Of a stretch of 57,562 nt of DNA, positions 34,849 through 43,719 are shown piece after piece. A model generated the notes under the pieces. That model saw only the letters and a program-made list of their open reading frames with translations. It was not told the DNA's origin and made no database searches. Position 1 is the stretch's first letter. Each line of letters starts with the position of its first letter. The translations under genes were made by a program, and so were the position numbers. Origin of the DNA: JANXLS01 sp038227045. Its GTDB lineage: Bacteria > Planctomycetota > SZUA-567 > H5-PLA8. Location of the stretch: contig JBBRQD010000026.1 in NCBI GenBank assembly GCA_038227045.1, positions 1-57,562 on the forward strand, read 5' to 3'.

Positions 34849-35880
34849 TCACCTCACAATTGGACATCTCACCAAATGTCCGGGGGCGCCTTGCTGCTCT
34901 AGTTCGGGCAGCGCGGCGGAGCACGACGGTTGGGCGAGCGGGCAGCGTGGGACGAAGGGGCAGCCTGGCGGCGGATTGATGGGACTGGGCGGCTCGCCTT
35001 CCAGACGATGTCTTTCGCGATTCTCGTCCGGCGTGCGTTTGGGGACTGCGTTGAGCAGAGCTTTTGTGTAGGGATGCCTGGGGTTTGTGTAGAGCTCTTT
35101 CGTGTCGGCGAGTTCGACGATGTGTCCGAGGTACATCACCGCAACGCGCTGGCTGATGTGTTCGACGACTGAGAGATCGTGCGCGATAAAGAGGTAGCTG
35201 ATGTTGCGCGCGGCTTGAAGATCCATCAACAGATTGATGATCTGCGCTTGAACCGACACATCCAGCGCGCTGACGGCTTCGTCGCAGACTATGAAATCAG
35301 GATTGACCGCCAGTGCGCGTGCGATGCCGATGCGCTGGCGCTGTCCGCCTGAGAATTCGTGCGGATAGCGTTCGATGGCCTGCGGCGGAAGACCGACACT
35401 TTTGAGCAAGTCGTAGACCATCTGACGCCGGTCGTTGACCGTTTCGCCGATGCCGTGAACAATTAGTCCTTCCGCAACGATCTGCTCGACGGTCATGCGC
35501 GGATTGAGGCTTGAATAGGGATCCTGGAATATAATCTGCATGCGTTTTCGAATGGGGCGCAGTTCCCATTGGGAAAGATCCTGAATTTCGTGTCCGCGAA
35601 AAGTGACTCTGCCGGACGTCGGCTCGATGAGCCGCAAGATGCTGCGGCCGATGGTCGTCTTGCCGCAGCCGGATTCGCCGACGAGGCCCAGCGTTTCGTG
35701 CGTCTGCAGATCGAACGATACATTCGTGACTGCTTGCACGTGTCCGACCGTTGTGCCCAGCAATCCGCGTTTGATGGGAAAGTGTTTGGTGAGTTCGCGG
35801 ACCTGGAGCAAAGGGCTTGTGGCCGCTTGGGCCGTTGCGCTCTTCTCAATGGGAGCGTGTTGCACAGACTCTGTGGCCAT
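34849..35880 (-). CDS. Oligopeptide/dipeptide ABC transporter ATP-binding protein (OppF/DppF type)
   Basis: Cytoplasmic ATPase. Walker A GESGCGKTT, signature FSGGQRQRIGIARALA, Walker B DFIVCDEAVSALD, H-loop LFIAHDLSVVEH. The C-terminal oligo_HPY extension contains GCPFVPRCPLAQPSC, the cysteine-rich region typical of Opp/Dpp ATPases. The DEAVS sequence in Walker B replaces the common DEPTS but occurs in OppF proteins. The usual companion genes (OppA, OppB, OppC, OppD) are absent here, so it is an orphan in this window. It is divergent from the LolD-type gene. Confidence 0.93.
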   Translation of the reverse strand: MATESVQHAPIEKSATAQAATSPLLQVRELTKHFPIKRGLLGTTVGHVQAVTNVSFDLQTHETLGLVGESGCGKTTIGRSILRLIEPTSGRVTFRGHEIQDLSQWELRPIRKRMQIIFQDPYSSLNPRMTVEQIVAEGLIVHGIGETVNDRRQMVYDLLKSVGLPPQAIERYPHEFSGGQRQRIGIARALAVNPDFIVCDEAVSALDVSVQAQIINLLMDLQAARNISYLFIAHDLSVVEHISQRVAVMYLGHIVELADTKELYTNPRHPYTKALLNAVPKRTPDENRERHRLEGEPPSPINPPPGCPFVPRCPLAQPSCSAALPELEQQGAPGHLVRCPIVR

Positions 35881-36015
35881 GGGGTTCGATCCGCCGTTTC
35901 GATTGATTGCGTGCGCGAAGGCCTTATTCTTACAACAAAGCTGGCTTAAGGAAAAGTAAATGTCGGATGGGATTTCGATCCGTCTTCAAACGCCGCCTTA
36001 CCACGATGGAACACA

Positions 36016-36819
36016 ATGCCGACTTCATTACCCTTTACAAGTAGTGGCACGACTACCGACGCGCCTGTCGTCGAGGCCCGCAAGCTCGTCAAGACGTACG
36101 GCGGCAAAACGACCAATCCCGTCTTTGCGCTGCGCGGCGTGAGCTTCGCGATCCAGCGCCGCGATTTTATTGCGGTGATGGGTCATTCCGGTTCCGGCAA
36201 ATCGACGCTGATGAATATTCTCGGATGCCTGGACCGCCCGACCACCGGCGCGTATCTGCTCAATGGAGAGGACGTGTCGAAGAAATCGCGGCGCGAATTG
36301 GCGCGGGTGCGCTCGCGAACTCTGGGTTTTGTGTTTCAAAGCTTTCAACTTTTGCCGCGCCTGAGCGCTCGCGCCAATTGCGAACTGCCGCTGCAATACG
36401 CCGGGGCGGGGCGGAGCGAACGGCGCGCGCGCGCCGAGGAAGCGCTGGTGCGCGTCGGTTTGAAAGACAAATTGGAGCGCAAGCCCACTGAATTGTCCGG
36501 CGGCCAGCAGCAGCGCGTCGCGATCGCGCGCGCGCTGGCGAACACGCCGTCGCTGCTGCTGGCGGACGAACCGACCGGCAATCTCGACACGCGCACGGGC
36601 TATGAGATTCTGGCGCTGCTTCAAAAACTCAATGCGGAGGGATTGACCATATTAATGGTGACTCACGAACACGACGTGGCGGCGTGCGCGGGCCGGGCGC
36701 TGCACATGCGCGACGGACTCGTCGTGAAAGAATCCACTCATGCGAAACCGGTTGATGCGCTTTTGGCTTTGGAGGCTTGGAATGCAGAGGATGCCGCTCG
36801 GTCTGAGGCTGTGGGTTGA
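36016..36819 (+). CDS. LolD/MacB-type ABC transporter ATP-binding protein
   Basis: Walker A GHSGSGKST, Q-loop region GFVFQSFQLLPRLSA, signature ELSGGQQQRVAIARAL, Walker B LLLADEPTGNLDT and H-loop LMVTHEHDVA. These are the marks of the MacB/LolD/FtsE class, which pairs with FtsX-like permeases. Its permease is encoded at 37349-38572 but is separated by a GxxExxY gene with inverted repeats. The ATG at 36016 has only a weak GATGGAA upstream; an in-frame alternative is not obvious. Substrate unknown (lipoprotein, macrolide or peptide export are family options). Confidence 0.92.
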   Translation: MPTSLPFTSSGTTTDAPVVEARKLVKTYGGKTTNPVFALRGVSFAIQRRDFIAVMGHSGSGKSTLMNILGCLDRPTTGAYLLNGEDVSKKSRRELARVRSRTLGFVFQSFQLLPRLSARANCELPLQYAGAGRSERRARAEEALVRVGLKDKLERKPTELSGGQQQRVAIARALANTPSLLLADEPTGNLDTRTGYEILALLQKLNAEGLTILMVTHEHDVAACAGRALHMRDGLVVKESTHAKPVDALLALEAWNAEDAARSEAVG

Positions 36820-36827
36820 TTTGGAGC

Positions 36828-37318
36828 CTACTTAATCGCTGATGAACGCAGATTAACGCGGATTACCGCTGATGGAATGTTTAGGGGGATAATGATGACG
36901 GAGGAGCAAATTGGATTGAACGCGCTGTCGGAGAAGATTATTGGCTGCGTGTTTAAGGTTAGTTCCGGGTTGGGAGTTGGATTTCTTGAAAAGGTTTATC
37001 AAAATGCATTGGCGTATGAACTTCGAAAACTCGGAATGAATGTATTGGTTGAGCACCCTATTAACGTGCTGTACGATCGTGTTGTTGTGGGTGAATACAT
37101 TGCAGATTTATTGGTGGAGAATTCGATTATATTGGAATTGAAGGTCGTGGGACAATTTGATGACATTCATTTCGTCCAATGTCTGAATTACTTAAAGGGC
37201 ACCGGTCTTAAGCTTGGATTATTAATTAATTTCGGATTGCCAAAAGCCGTCATAAAGCGACTAGTAAACAATTTCTAAATTCATCCGCGGTAATCCGCGT
37301 TCATCAGCGATTAAGTAG
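36828..37318. mobile_element. GxxExxY gene cassette bounded by 22-bp inverted repeats
   Basis: A perfect 22-bp inverted repeat (CTACTTAATCGCTGATGAAC plus GC at 36828-36849; its complement at 37297-37318) encloses the AT-rich GxxExxY gene. Beyond the perfect part, GGATTACCGC recurs in both arms, with a 10-base extra segment on the left. The left arm starts 9 bases after the ATPase stop and the right arm ends 30 bases before the permease ATG. The unit therefore looks inserted into an ATPase-permease operon. No transposase is present. No obvious target duplication was seen. Confidence 0.6.
36892..37278 (+). CDS. GxxExxY protein (predicted PD-(D/E)XK nuclease fold)
   Basis: The naming motif is clear: GVGFLEKVYQNAL. 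The core EYIADLLVENSIILELKVV gives Asp followed by Glu-Leu-Lys, the D-ExK pattern of the PD-(D/E)XK superfamily (Pfam PDDEXK_3; NCBI GxxExxY family). A QCLNYLKGTGLKLGLLINFG block completes the usual domain. The ATG at 36892 (or 36895) is preferred because AGGGGGA lies just before it; 36877 is the first in-frame ATG. The gene is much richer in A+T than the operon around it, a sign of a separate origin. Function is unknown in this family; nuclease activity is inferred from the fold. Confidence 0.88.
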   Translation: MMTEEQIGLNALSEKIIGCVFKVSSGLGVGFLEKVYQNALAYELRKLGMNVLVEHPINVLYDRVVVGEYIADLLVENSIILELKVVGQFDDIHFVQCLNYLKGTGLKLGLLINFGLPKAVIKRLVNNF

Positions 37319-37348
37319 CCGCTTGATTATAAAAAGGGACGTGAAAGC

Positions 37349-38572
37349 ATGTTCTCTGCAATTCTAATGGCCTTTCAGGCACTCGCCGCGAACAAGCTTC
37401 GGGCGGCGCTGACTATGCTGGGCACTGTTATTGGCGTGACGTGCGTGGTGGCGCTTTGGAATATCGGCGAGAGCGGGCGCGCTTTTATGAGCGAGTCGCT
37501 GGAGTCGATCGGACAGAATCTCATATTCATTGCGCCCAAATACAACGTGGACGAAGCCGAACAGAAACGCTCAAAATATCATCCGCTTTCATTGAAAGAA
37601 GTCGACTGCATTCGTGACAATTGTCCGGCGATTGAAGAAGTTTCGCCGGTGCTGATGTTTCAGTCGAACATTGTCTGCGGATCGCGCTCGCATCACACGC
37701 GCATCGAGGGCTGTTTTCCGTCGTATCTGGGTATTCGCAAATGGAAAATCGAGGCGGGCGCATCGTTCGGGGAGTCGGATGCGCGCGGGCGCTTTCGCGT
37801 GGCGCTGCTCGGATCGCATCTGGCTCATGAATTGTTCGCCGGGCGCGACCCGGTAGGCGAGCGCATTCGGGTGGGCAAAACGCCTTTTGTCGTGATCGGC
37901 GTGCTGAAATCGAAAGGCTCGATGTTCGGACAGAATCAGGACGACATTTTGTTGATGCCGTACGAGACGCTGGCCGATTGCATGGGACAGGGACGCAACA
38001 TTCACATCATTTTTGCATCCGCCAAATCGCGTGAAGAGATTCCTGCCGCGAAGAAGGAGATCGTCGCTGCGGTGCGCGATTCGATGAAGATTCAGCCGGG
38101 CCGCAAAGACCCGATTGAGACGCAGGATCTCGGCGAGGTGTCGAAGTCGGTCGACGGCGTGCTGGTTGGCGCGACGATGCTGCTGGGAGCGATCGGCTGC
38201 ATCTCGCTGCTGGTCGGCGGCATCGGCATCATGAACATCATGCTGGTGTCGGTGACCGAACGCACGCGTGAAATCGGGCTGCGCATCGCGCTCGGCGCCA
38301 GCGACGCGAATATTTTGATTCAGTTTCTGGTCGAAGCAATGACGCTGAGCGCCATCGGCGGAGTGATCGGCGCGGGATGCGGATTGGGCGTCTCCGCGGG
38401 GGCCATTAAAATCCTGAGCCTGATCACGCAACGCGAGTGGCCGATGATTTTCAGCGGGCTTTCGGTGGCTGTTGCGGTCGTGTTTTCAATGGGTGTGGGC
38501 GTATTTTTTGGATTCTATCCGGCGTGGCGGGCCAGCCGGCTCGATCCTATTGTGGCTCTTCGCCGAGAATAA
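37349..38572 (+). CDS. MacB/FtsX-type ABC transporter permease
   Basis: Four-helix permease: one membrane segment near residues 15-35 (the ALTMLGTVIGVTCVVAL signature), a large periplasmic MacB-like domain (about 40-270), and three C-terminal segments (GCISLLVGGIGIMNIMLVSVTERTREIGLRIALGA is diagnostic, then the last two near 330-395). It ends ARLDPIVALRRE-like (SRLDPIVALRRE), the canonical family terminus. It pairs with the ATPase at 36016. GGGACG precedes the ATG. A MacA-like adaptor is not adjacent. Confidence 0.93.
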   Translation: MFSAILMAFQALAANKLRAALTMLGTVIGVTCVVALWNIGESGRAFMSESLESIGQNLIFIAPKYNVDEAEQKRSKYHPLSLKEVDCIRDNCPAIEEVSPVLMFQSNIVCGSRSHHTRIEGCFPSYLGIRKWKIEAGASFGESDARGRFRVALLGSHLAHELFAGRDPVGERIRVGKTPFVVIGVLKSKGSMFGQNQDDILLMPYETLADCMGQGRNIHIIFASAKSREEIPAAKKEIVAAVRDSMKIQPGRKDPIETQDLGEVSKSVDGVLVGATMLLGAIGCISLLVGGIGIMNIMLVSVTERTREIGLRIALGASDANILIQFLVEAMTLSAIGGVIGAGCGLGVSAGAIKILSLITQREWPMIFSGLSVAVAVVFSMGVGVFFGFYPAWRASRLDPIVALRRE

Positions 38573-38743
38573 ATGGTTGCCGGGTGCTGTCGCTTATACA
38601 CAATTCCTTGTCGCTTTAATTCTAAATTATATGAATTTTGAAACAAAAACGGCGAAATAAAACCAGTGGCTAATTACGCTGATTTGGCTGGTGTAACTAC
38701 GTGATGATGAAGGCGTGACGGTTCAACTTTTCTGGAGAAGGAT

Positions 38744-39742
38744 ATGTCAACTAGAATTAACAACGTGCGAAAAATTTTGGCAGTGATGCTTCTTTGCGGC
38801 TTAAATCTGGCGACAGTATTTAGCGCAGAAATCACTGGTGACGGGCACCGCTTTATTGCCGGTCAGGACGGCAAGCAGCTCGCGATCGTCAATGCCAAAG
38901 GCGAGATTGAATGGTCGTACAATGTCGGTGCGAATCACGATGCGCAGCTTCTTCCCAATGGCAATATTCTGATGCAGACGAATTATCAGAACATCATCGA
39001 AGTGACGCCGGACAAGGACAAGAAGATTGTGTGGAGCTACAACTCGTCGAAGATGAACGGCAACGAACCGACCGATGAGAACAAGAAGGGACGCCCGGTT
39101 GAAGTTCACGCGTTTCAACGGCTGGCGGATGGCAATACGATGATCGTCGAATCCGGCCCGTCGCGTATTCTTGAAGTGGACAAGGACGGAAAAATTGCCA
39201 AAGAGATCAAGCTGACCGTCAAGAATCATTCCACACACAGCGACACGCGCAACGGCCGCAAGCTCGATAACGGCCACTATCTCATGGCGCACGAATCCGA
39301 TGGCACGGTTCGCGAGTATGACGAAGCGGGCAAGGTAATCTGGGAATACGAAATCCCCATGTTCGGCAAAAAGGTCGCGGGCGGACACGGGCCCGAAGCA
39401 TTTGGCAATCATTGTTTCAGCGCTATTCGCCTGGCCAACGGCAACACGCTGATCGGCACCGGCAACGGGCACAGCGTGATCGAAGTGACTCCGGCGAAGG
39501 AAGTCGTCTGGCAGATTTCGCAGGACGATTTGCCGGGCATTCAACTCGCGTGGGTGACTCAGGTGCAGGCCTTGAAGAACGGCAATATCATCGTGGGTAA
39601 CTGCCACGCGGGCGACAAGAATCCGCAGATTGTCGAAGTGACGCGCGACAAAAAAGTGGTCTGGTCGTTCAAGGATTTTAAGAATTTCGGCAACGCCGTG
39701 CCGGTGTCGTTTGTGATCGATTCAGAGGGATCGGTGCGGTAG
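38744..39742 (+). CDS. Exported beta-propeller (PQQ-like/arylsulfotransferase-type repeat) protein
   Basis: Signal peptide at residues 1-26 and ribosome binding site GGAGAAGGAT directly before the ATG. The mature protein repeats a blade unit of about 45 residues, each with the consensus I-E-V/VWSY followed by xxLPNGNxLI: IEWSYNVGANHDAQLLPNG, then IVWSYN, GKVIWEYEIP, RLANGNTLIGTG, EVVWQISQDD and KVVWSFKDF. Such propellers are common near DUF1501/DUF1549 genes in Planctomycetota and Verrucomicrobiota. No catalytic residues are obvious. It is convergent with the AraC regulator (stop codons 3 bases apart). Confidence 0.82.
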   Translation: MSTRINNVRKILAVMLLCGLNLATVFSAEITGDGHRFIAGQDGKQLAIVNAKGEIEWSYNVGANHDAQLLPNGNILMQTNYQNIIEVTPDKDKKIVWSYNSSKMNGNEPTDENKKGRPVEVHAFQRLADGNTMIVESGPSRILEVDKDGKIAKEIKLTVKNHSTHSDTRNGRKLDNGHYLMAHESDGTVREYDEAGKVIWEYEIPMFGKKVAGGHGPEAFGNHCFSAIRLANGNTLIGTGNGHSVIEVTPAKEVVWQISQDDLPGIQLAWVTQVQALKNGNIIVGNCHAGDKNPQIVEVTRDKKVVWSFKDFKNFGNAVPVSFVIDSEGSVR

Positions 39743-39745
39743 CAA

Positions 39746-40567
39746 TCATTGTTCCCGGCGCTCGCGACGGTAAGCGGAAGGCGTGGCGCCGATCCGTTTG
39801 CGAAATTGAAGGCAGAACGCGCTGGTGTCCAGGAATCCGCTGCGCATCGCGACTTCGGAGATGGCGAGGCTCGTTTCTTCCAGTAAACGCGCGGCGGCCA
39901 GTACGCGCGTCTTCAACAGAAATTCCTGGGGCGTCATGCCAAAGGCCGAGCGAAACTGCCGTTGCAACTGGCGCAACGATTGAAAGCACGAAGCGGCCAC
40001 ATCGCTGATCGACAAGGGCGTGGCGAAGTCGCGGCGGATGATTTCCACAGCCTTTGAAACCGTTTGAAAAACAGGCAACTGCTTCTCGTGTTCGCTGGCC
40101 TGCCGCAGCACTCCCATGACTCCGTGAGGGCGGCCGCGCCGATCGAGTATGGGAAGTTTGGTCACCACGAACCAATCCGGCATACCTTGCCGGTCGAACC
40201 ACAGTTCCAGCCGCTCAATTTGCTTTGCGCGGCCGGATAACAAGCTATCATCGTCCCCGACGTAACCGGCCGCCATGCTGTCGGGATATAAATCGAAAGC
40301 GGTCAAGCCCAGCATTTCTTCATCGCACATCTTGTACAAATCCAGAATGCCGCGACTGGCCAACATACTGCGCCCATCGCGGTCCTTTGCGAAAAAGAAC
40401 ACGCCCGACAGATGTTCAAACAGCCGATGAAATCCGACCTCGGAATCCATCGCAGCCAGCCACTCGCGGCGCTCCCGCTTCAACGCGTTCAGGCTGTCCG
40501 CACTGCGTTTCGGCCGCTCAAGTCGAGGGCGAAGAGATGTCGTATTTCTCATATTCTTTGTCGCCAC
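39746..40567 (-). CDS. AraC-family regulator with N-terminal PAS domain
   Basis: Residues about 40-160 form a PAS sensor (FHRLFEHLSGVFFFAKDRDGR, then LTAFDLYPDSMAAGYVGDD and PILDRRGRPHGVMGVLRQ). Residues about 175-270 hold the two AraC helix-turn-helix motifs (ISDVAASCFQSLRQLQRQF and EVAMRSGFLDTSAFCLQFRK). Regulators of this layout are characteristic of planctomycetes and relatives. The gene is divergent from the DUF1549/DUF1553 operon across 149 bases, so it is a likely regulator of that operon. The ligand of the PAS domain is unknown. Confidence 0.9.
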   Translation of the reverse strand: MATKNMRNTTSLRPRLERPKRSADSLNALKRERREWLAAMDSEVGFHRLFEHLSGVFFFAKDRDGRSMLASRGILDLYKMCDEEMLGLTAFDLYPDSMAAGYVGDDDSLLSGRAKQIERLELWFDRQGMPDWFVVTKLPILDRRGRPHGVMGVLRQASEHEKQLPVFQTVSKAVEIIRRDFATPLSISDVAASCFQSLRQLQRQFRSAFGMTPQEFLLKTRVLAAARLLEETSLAISEVAMRSGFLDTSAFCLQFRKRIGATPSAYRRERREQ

Positions 40568-40716
40568 GATTTTTCGAAATGAAGGGTATAGTCCAGAGGT
40601 GGCGTACGCAATGTCGAAAACAAATTATACACAGGACTGCCGATAGCAGGAGAGTCAAACGCGAACGCCAACGAATTGCGAAGTCCCGCGCTGCCGTGCC
40701 CGGAAAGGGAAAATCG

Positions 40717-43686
40717 ATGCTGAACGTGAAAAAAATCGGCCATCTTGGCTGTTGTTTGGCCCTTGTGGGACTCGCCGCCCGCGCGGGGGAAATCGCGCCA
40801 ACACCGGAACAGATTGCGTTCTTCGAAAAGGACGTCCAACCGCTCTTGAAGTCCACCTGCTTTAAATGCCACGGAGCCGAAGCGAAGGTCAAGTCCGGAC
40901 TGTATCTGACGTCGCGCGCGGGCATGTTGCGCGGCGGACAGGGGGGGCCGGCTATTGATGAAAAAGCGCTGGGAAAAAGCTTGTTCCTCGAAATGCTCAC
41001 GTTCAAAGACGAAGAGCATTCGATGCCGCCGGACGGAAAGCTGAAACCCGCGCAGCTCGAAATTCTGACTCAATGGATCAAGATGGGCGCGCCGTGGAAA
41101 CCGGGCACGGAAGCGCCGTTGCCCGACGCCGTCGCCGCGAAGAAAGAGCCTGAGCAGAAAGTCAAGACCGCTGAAGATTGGTGGGCGTATAAGTTGCTCA
41201 AGCGCCCCGCTGTTCCTGAAGTAAAAAACGCGGCGTGGATCAGCAATCCGATCGACTCCTTTATATTGTCCGGGCTTGAAAAGAACGGCCTCGCGCCTGT
41301 TGGCCCCGCGGGCAAGATCGCGCTGATGCGCCGCGCGTATTACGATTTGACGGGCCTGCCGCCCACTCCGGCGGAAGTCGATGCGTTTGTCGCCGACACT
41401 GCGCCGAATGCTTACGAGAAACTGATCGACACGCTTTTGGCGTCTCCGCACTATGGTGAAAAGTGGGGCCGGCATTGGCTGGATCTCGTGCGCTTTGCCG
41501 AGACGAATGGCTACGAGCGCGACGGCCCGAAGCCTTTCGCGTGGCGCTATCGCGACTACGTGATCAGCGCGTTCAACGACGACAAGCCGTACGATCGGTT
41601 CATCAAAGAGCAGATTGCCGGCGACGAACTCGACGACGCCAACACCGAATCCAAAATCGCGACCGGATTCTATCGCCTCAATATATGGGACGACGAACCG
41701 GCCGACCGCAAGCTGGCGAAGTACGACGTGCTGGACGGAATCCTGGCGACGACGTGCCAGTCGATGCTGGGCATGAGCATGAATTGCGCGCGCTGCCACA
41801 ACCACAAACGGGATCCGATCCTGGCGAAGGATTACTACGCCATGCTGGCGTTCATTCAGGACGTCAGCGACATGCAATCGACCGACATTACGGTTGACAT
41901 CAACACGCCGGAGCAGCAGGCGGAGTACGACAAGAAAATAAACGAGAAGAAGACGCTCGAAGAAGACCTGATGAAAAAAGTCGCGGCGCTGGAAGACGAA
42001 GTGCGCCTGGCCGCGAGCGCTCCCGCGAAAGATAAAGCGATTGCCGCACCGAAGGATCCGGCCAAAGATTCCGGCGCCGATCCGCTTCCCGACGCGCGGC
42101 AAGGCGCGCAGAAGTGGCAGTACACGACGATGAGGCCGAACAATGAGGAATGGACGTGGCAGAACTACAACACCGAAACGTGGAAAGAAGGCGAATCCGG
42201 ATTCGGCACGAAAGGCACACCGGGCGCGATTGTGCGGACTGAATGGCGAACCGACGATATTTGGCTGCGCAAGCTGATCAATCTGAGCAGCGTGCCGGCG
42301 AATTTGAAATTGAGCCTGCATCACGATGAAGATTGCCAGATCTATTTCAATGGAAAACTGGCGATCGCATTCAATGGGTTCGTCGCCAAATACGAGAATC
42401 ACGCGTTGAATGCCGAGGCGCTGAAGCTGTTGAAGCCCGGCGAAAATCAGATCGCGGTGCATTGCCACCAGACAGTAGGCGGCCAGTACATCGATCTTGG
42501 CCTAGTGGTGAACGGCGAAGCCGGCGCTATTGAAGAAGTCGTCGCGACAAAGGGCAAGAATATTCCGAAACAAAAGGTTACCGAACTCGCCGCGCTTAAG
42601 AAGCAATTGGAGGACAGCCGCAGAAAGAAAATAGAGCCGGGCGGCACGCGCGTGATGGCTGTGTTCGAGCGCGGGCGTTCGCCGACGAAGATTTTCATGC
42701 GCGGCAATCCGAATCTGGAAGGCGAAGAAGTCACACCGAATTTCCCGGTGATTTTGGGCGATCCGGCTCCGGTGATTCCGCCTTCCAAACCGGGCGCGAA
42801 GACCACTGGCAAGCGCCGCGTTTTTGCCGAATGGCTGGCCAGCAAAAGCAACCGGCTGACCGGGCGCGCCATCGCCAACCGTCTGTGGCAGTTTCACTTT
42901 GGCCGGGGACTCTGCCGCACGCCGAACGATTTCGGGCAGCTCGGCGAATTGCCGACGCATCCGGAATTGCTGGATTGGCTGGCGTCGGAATTCATGGCGC
43001 GCGACTGGAAGATGAAGTCGATGCACAAGCTGATCATGATGTCGAGCGCGTACCACATGTCGTCGCAGGACGAACCGAAAGCGCTGGCGAAAGATCCGAA
43101 CAACAATCTGTTCTGGCGCTTCGATATGCGCCGGTTGAGCGCCGAGGAGATTCGCGATTCGATTCTGGCGGTGAATGGCACGCTGAATCCGAAAATGGCC
43201 GGGCCGAGCATTTATACCGAAGTCCCATTGGAAGTTTTGCAGTCGTCATCGCAGCCGAAAAATGTGTGGGGCACATCCCCGCCGGAAGAACGCACGCGCC
43301 GCAGTGTGTATGTGCTGGTGAAGCGGTCGTTGAACGAGCCGATCTTGAATACGTTCGATCAGGCGGATACGGATTCGAGCTGCCCGGTGCGGTTCACTAC
43401 GACGGTGCCGACGCAGACGCTGACGTCGTTGAACAGCAAGTTCTTCAACGATCAGGCGGCCATTCTGGCGAAGCGGCTGGTCAAAGAAGCGGGAGCCAAT
43501 GTCGATGCGCAAGTGAAACTGGGTTTGCGTCTTACAATGGGGCGGGAGCCGAGCGCAAAAGAAATCGAGCGCGGGATGAAGGTGATCAAGCAGTTTATCG
43601 ACGAAGACAAGTTGAGCGCGGAACAGGCGCTGGCGGATTTCTGTTTGCTGGCGCTGAATTTGAATGAGTTTATTTACCTGGATTAA
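40717..43686 (+). CDS. PSCyt1 cytochrome domain / DUF1549 / DUF1553 protein
   Basis: The ATG at 40717 after AAAGGGA is used; the longer ORF overlaps the regulator. Signal peptide at residues 1-23. PSCyt1 domain with haem motif CFKCH at 48-52 and the distal EEHSMPPDGKL. DUF1549 (about 165-365) contains a second CxxCH, CARCHNHK at 357-364. A region of about 130 residues (about 467-598) resembles a jelly-roll/carbohydrate-binding insert (LHHDEDCQIYFNGK). DUF1553 (about 690-980) ends the protein. It pairs with the DUF1501 gene 33 bases downstream. The pair is abundant in planctomycetes, is exported, and is suspected to act in polysaccharide or sulfated-compound use; the function is not proven. 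Confidence 0.95.
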   Translation: MLNVKKIGHLGCCLALVGLAARAGEIAPTPEQIAFFEKDVQPLLKSTCFKCHGAEAKVKSGLYLTSRAGMLRGGQGGPAIDEKALGKSLFLEMLTFKDEEHSMPPDGKLKPAQLEILTQWIKMGAPWKPGTEAPLPDAVAAKKEPEQKVKTAEDWWAYKLLKRPAVPEVKNAAWISNPIDSFILSGLEKNGLAPVGPAGKIALMRRAYYDLTGLPPTPAEVDAFVADTAPNAYEKLIDTLLASPHYGEKWGRHWLDLVRFAETNGYERDGPKPFAWRYRDYVISAFNDDKPYDRFIKEQIAGDELDDANTESKIATGFYRLNIWDDEPADRKLAKYDVLDGILATTCQSMLGMSMNCARCHNHKRDPILAKDYYAMLAFIQDVSDMQSTDITVDINTPEQQAEYDKKINEKKTLEEDLMKKVAALEDEVRLAASAPAKDKAIAAPKDPAKDSGADPLPDARQGAQKWQYTTMRPNNEEWTWQNYNTETWKEGESGFGTKGTPGAIVRTEWRTDDIWLRKLINLSSVPANLKLSLHHDEDCQIYFNGKLAIAFNGFVAKYENHALNAEALKLLKPGENQIAVHCHQTVGGQYIDLGLVVNGEAGAIEEVVATKGKNIPKQKVTELAALKKQLEDSRRKKIEPGGTRVMAVFERGRSPTKIFMRGNPNLEGEEVTPNFPVILGDPAPVIPPSKPGAKTTGKRRVFAEWLASKSNRLTGRAIANRLWQFHFGRGLCRTPNDFGQLGELPTHPELLDWLASEFMARDWKMKSMHKLIMMSSAYHMSSQDEPKALAKDPNNNLFWRFDMRRLSAEEIRDSILAVNGTLNPKMAGPSIYTEVPLEVLQSSSQPKNVWGTSPPEERTRRSVYVLVKRSLNEPILNTFDQADTDSSCPVRFTTTVPTQTLTSLNSKFFNDQAAILAKRLVKEAGANVDAQVKLGLRLTMGREPSAKEIERGMKVIKQFIDEDKLSAEQALADFCLLALNLNEFIYLD

Positions 43687-43719
43687 GGCATAGAATTTAA
43701 CGCGATTGAGGATGAAAAC

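Noticed and set aside
36016..38572. GxxExxY gene as a genuine third subunit of the ABC transporter
   Set aside because: Its composition, the flanking inverted repeats and the soluble nuclease-like fold argue against it; ATPase and permease of this class need no such partner.
40225..40716. Upstream in-frame extension of the DUF1549/DUF1553 gene
   Set aside because: It overlaps the PAS-AraC gene on the other strand. A signal peptide and AAAGGGA mark 40717 as the start.
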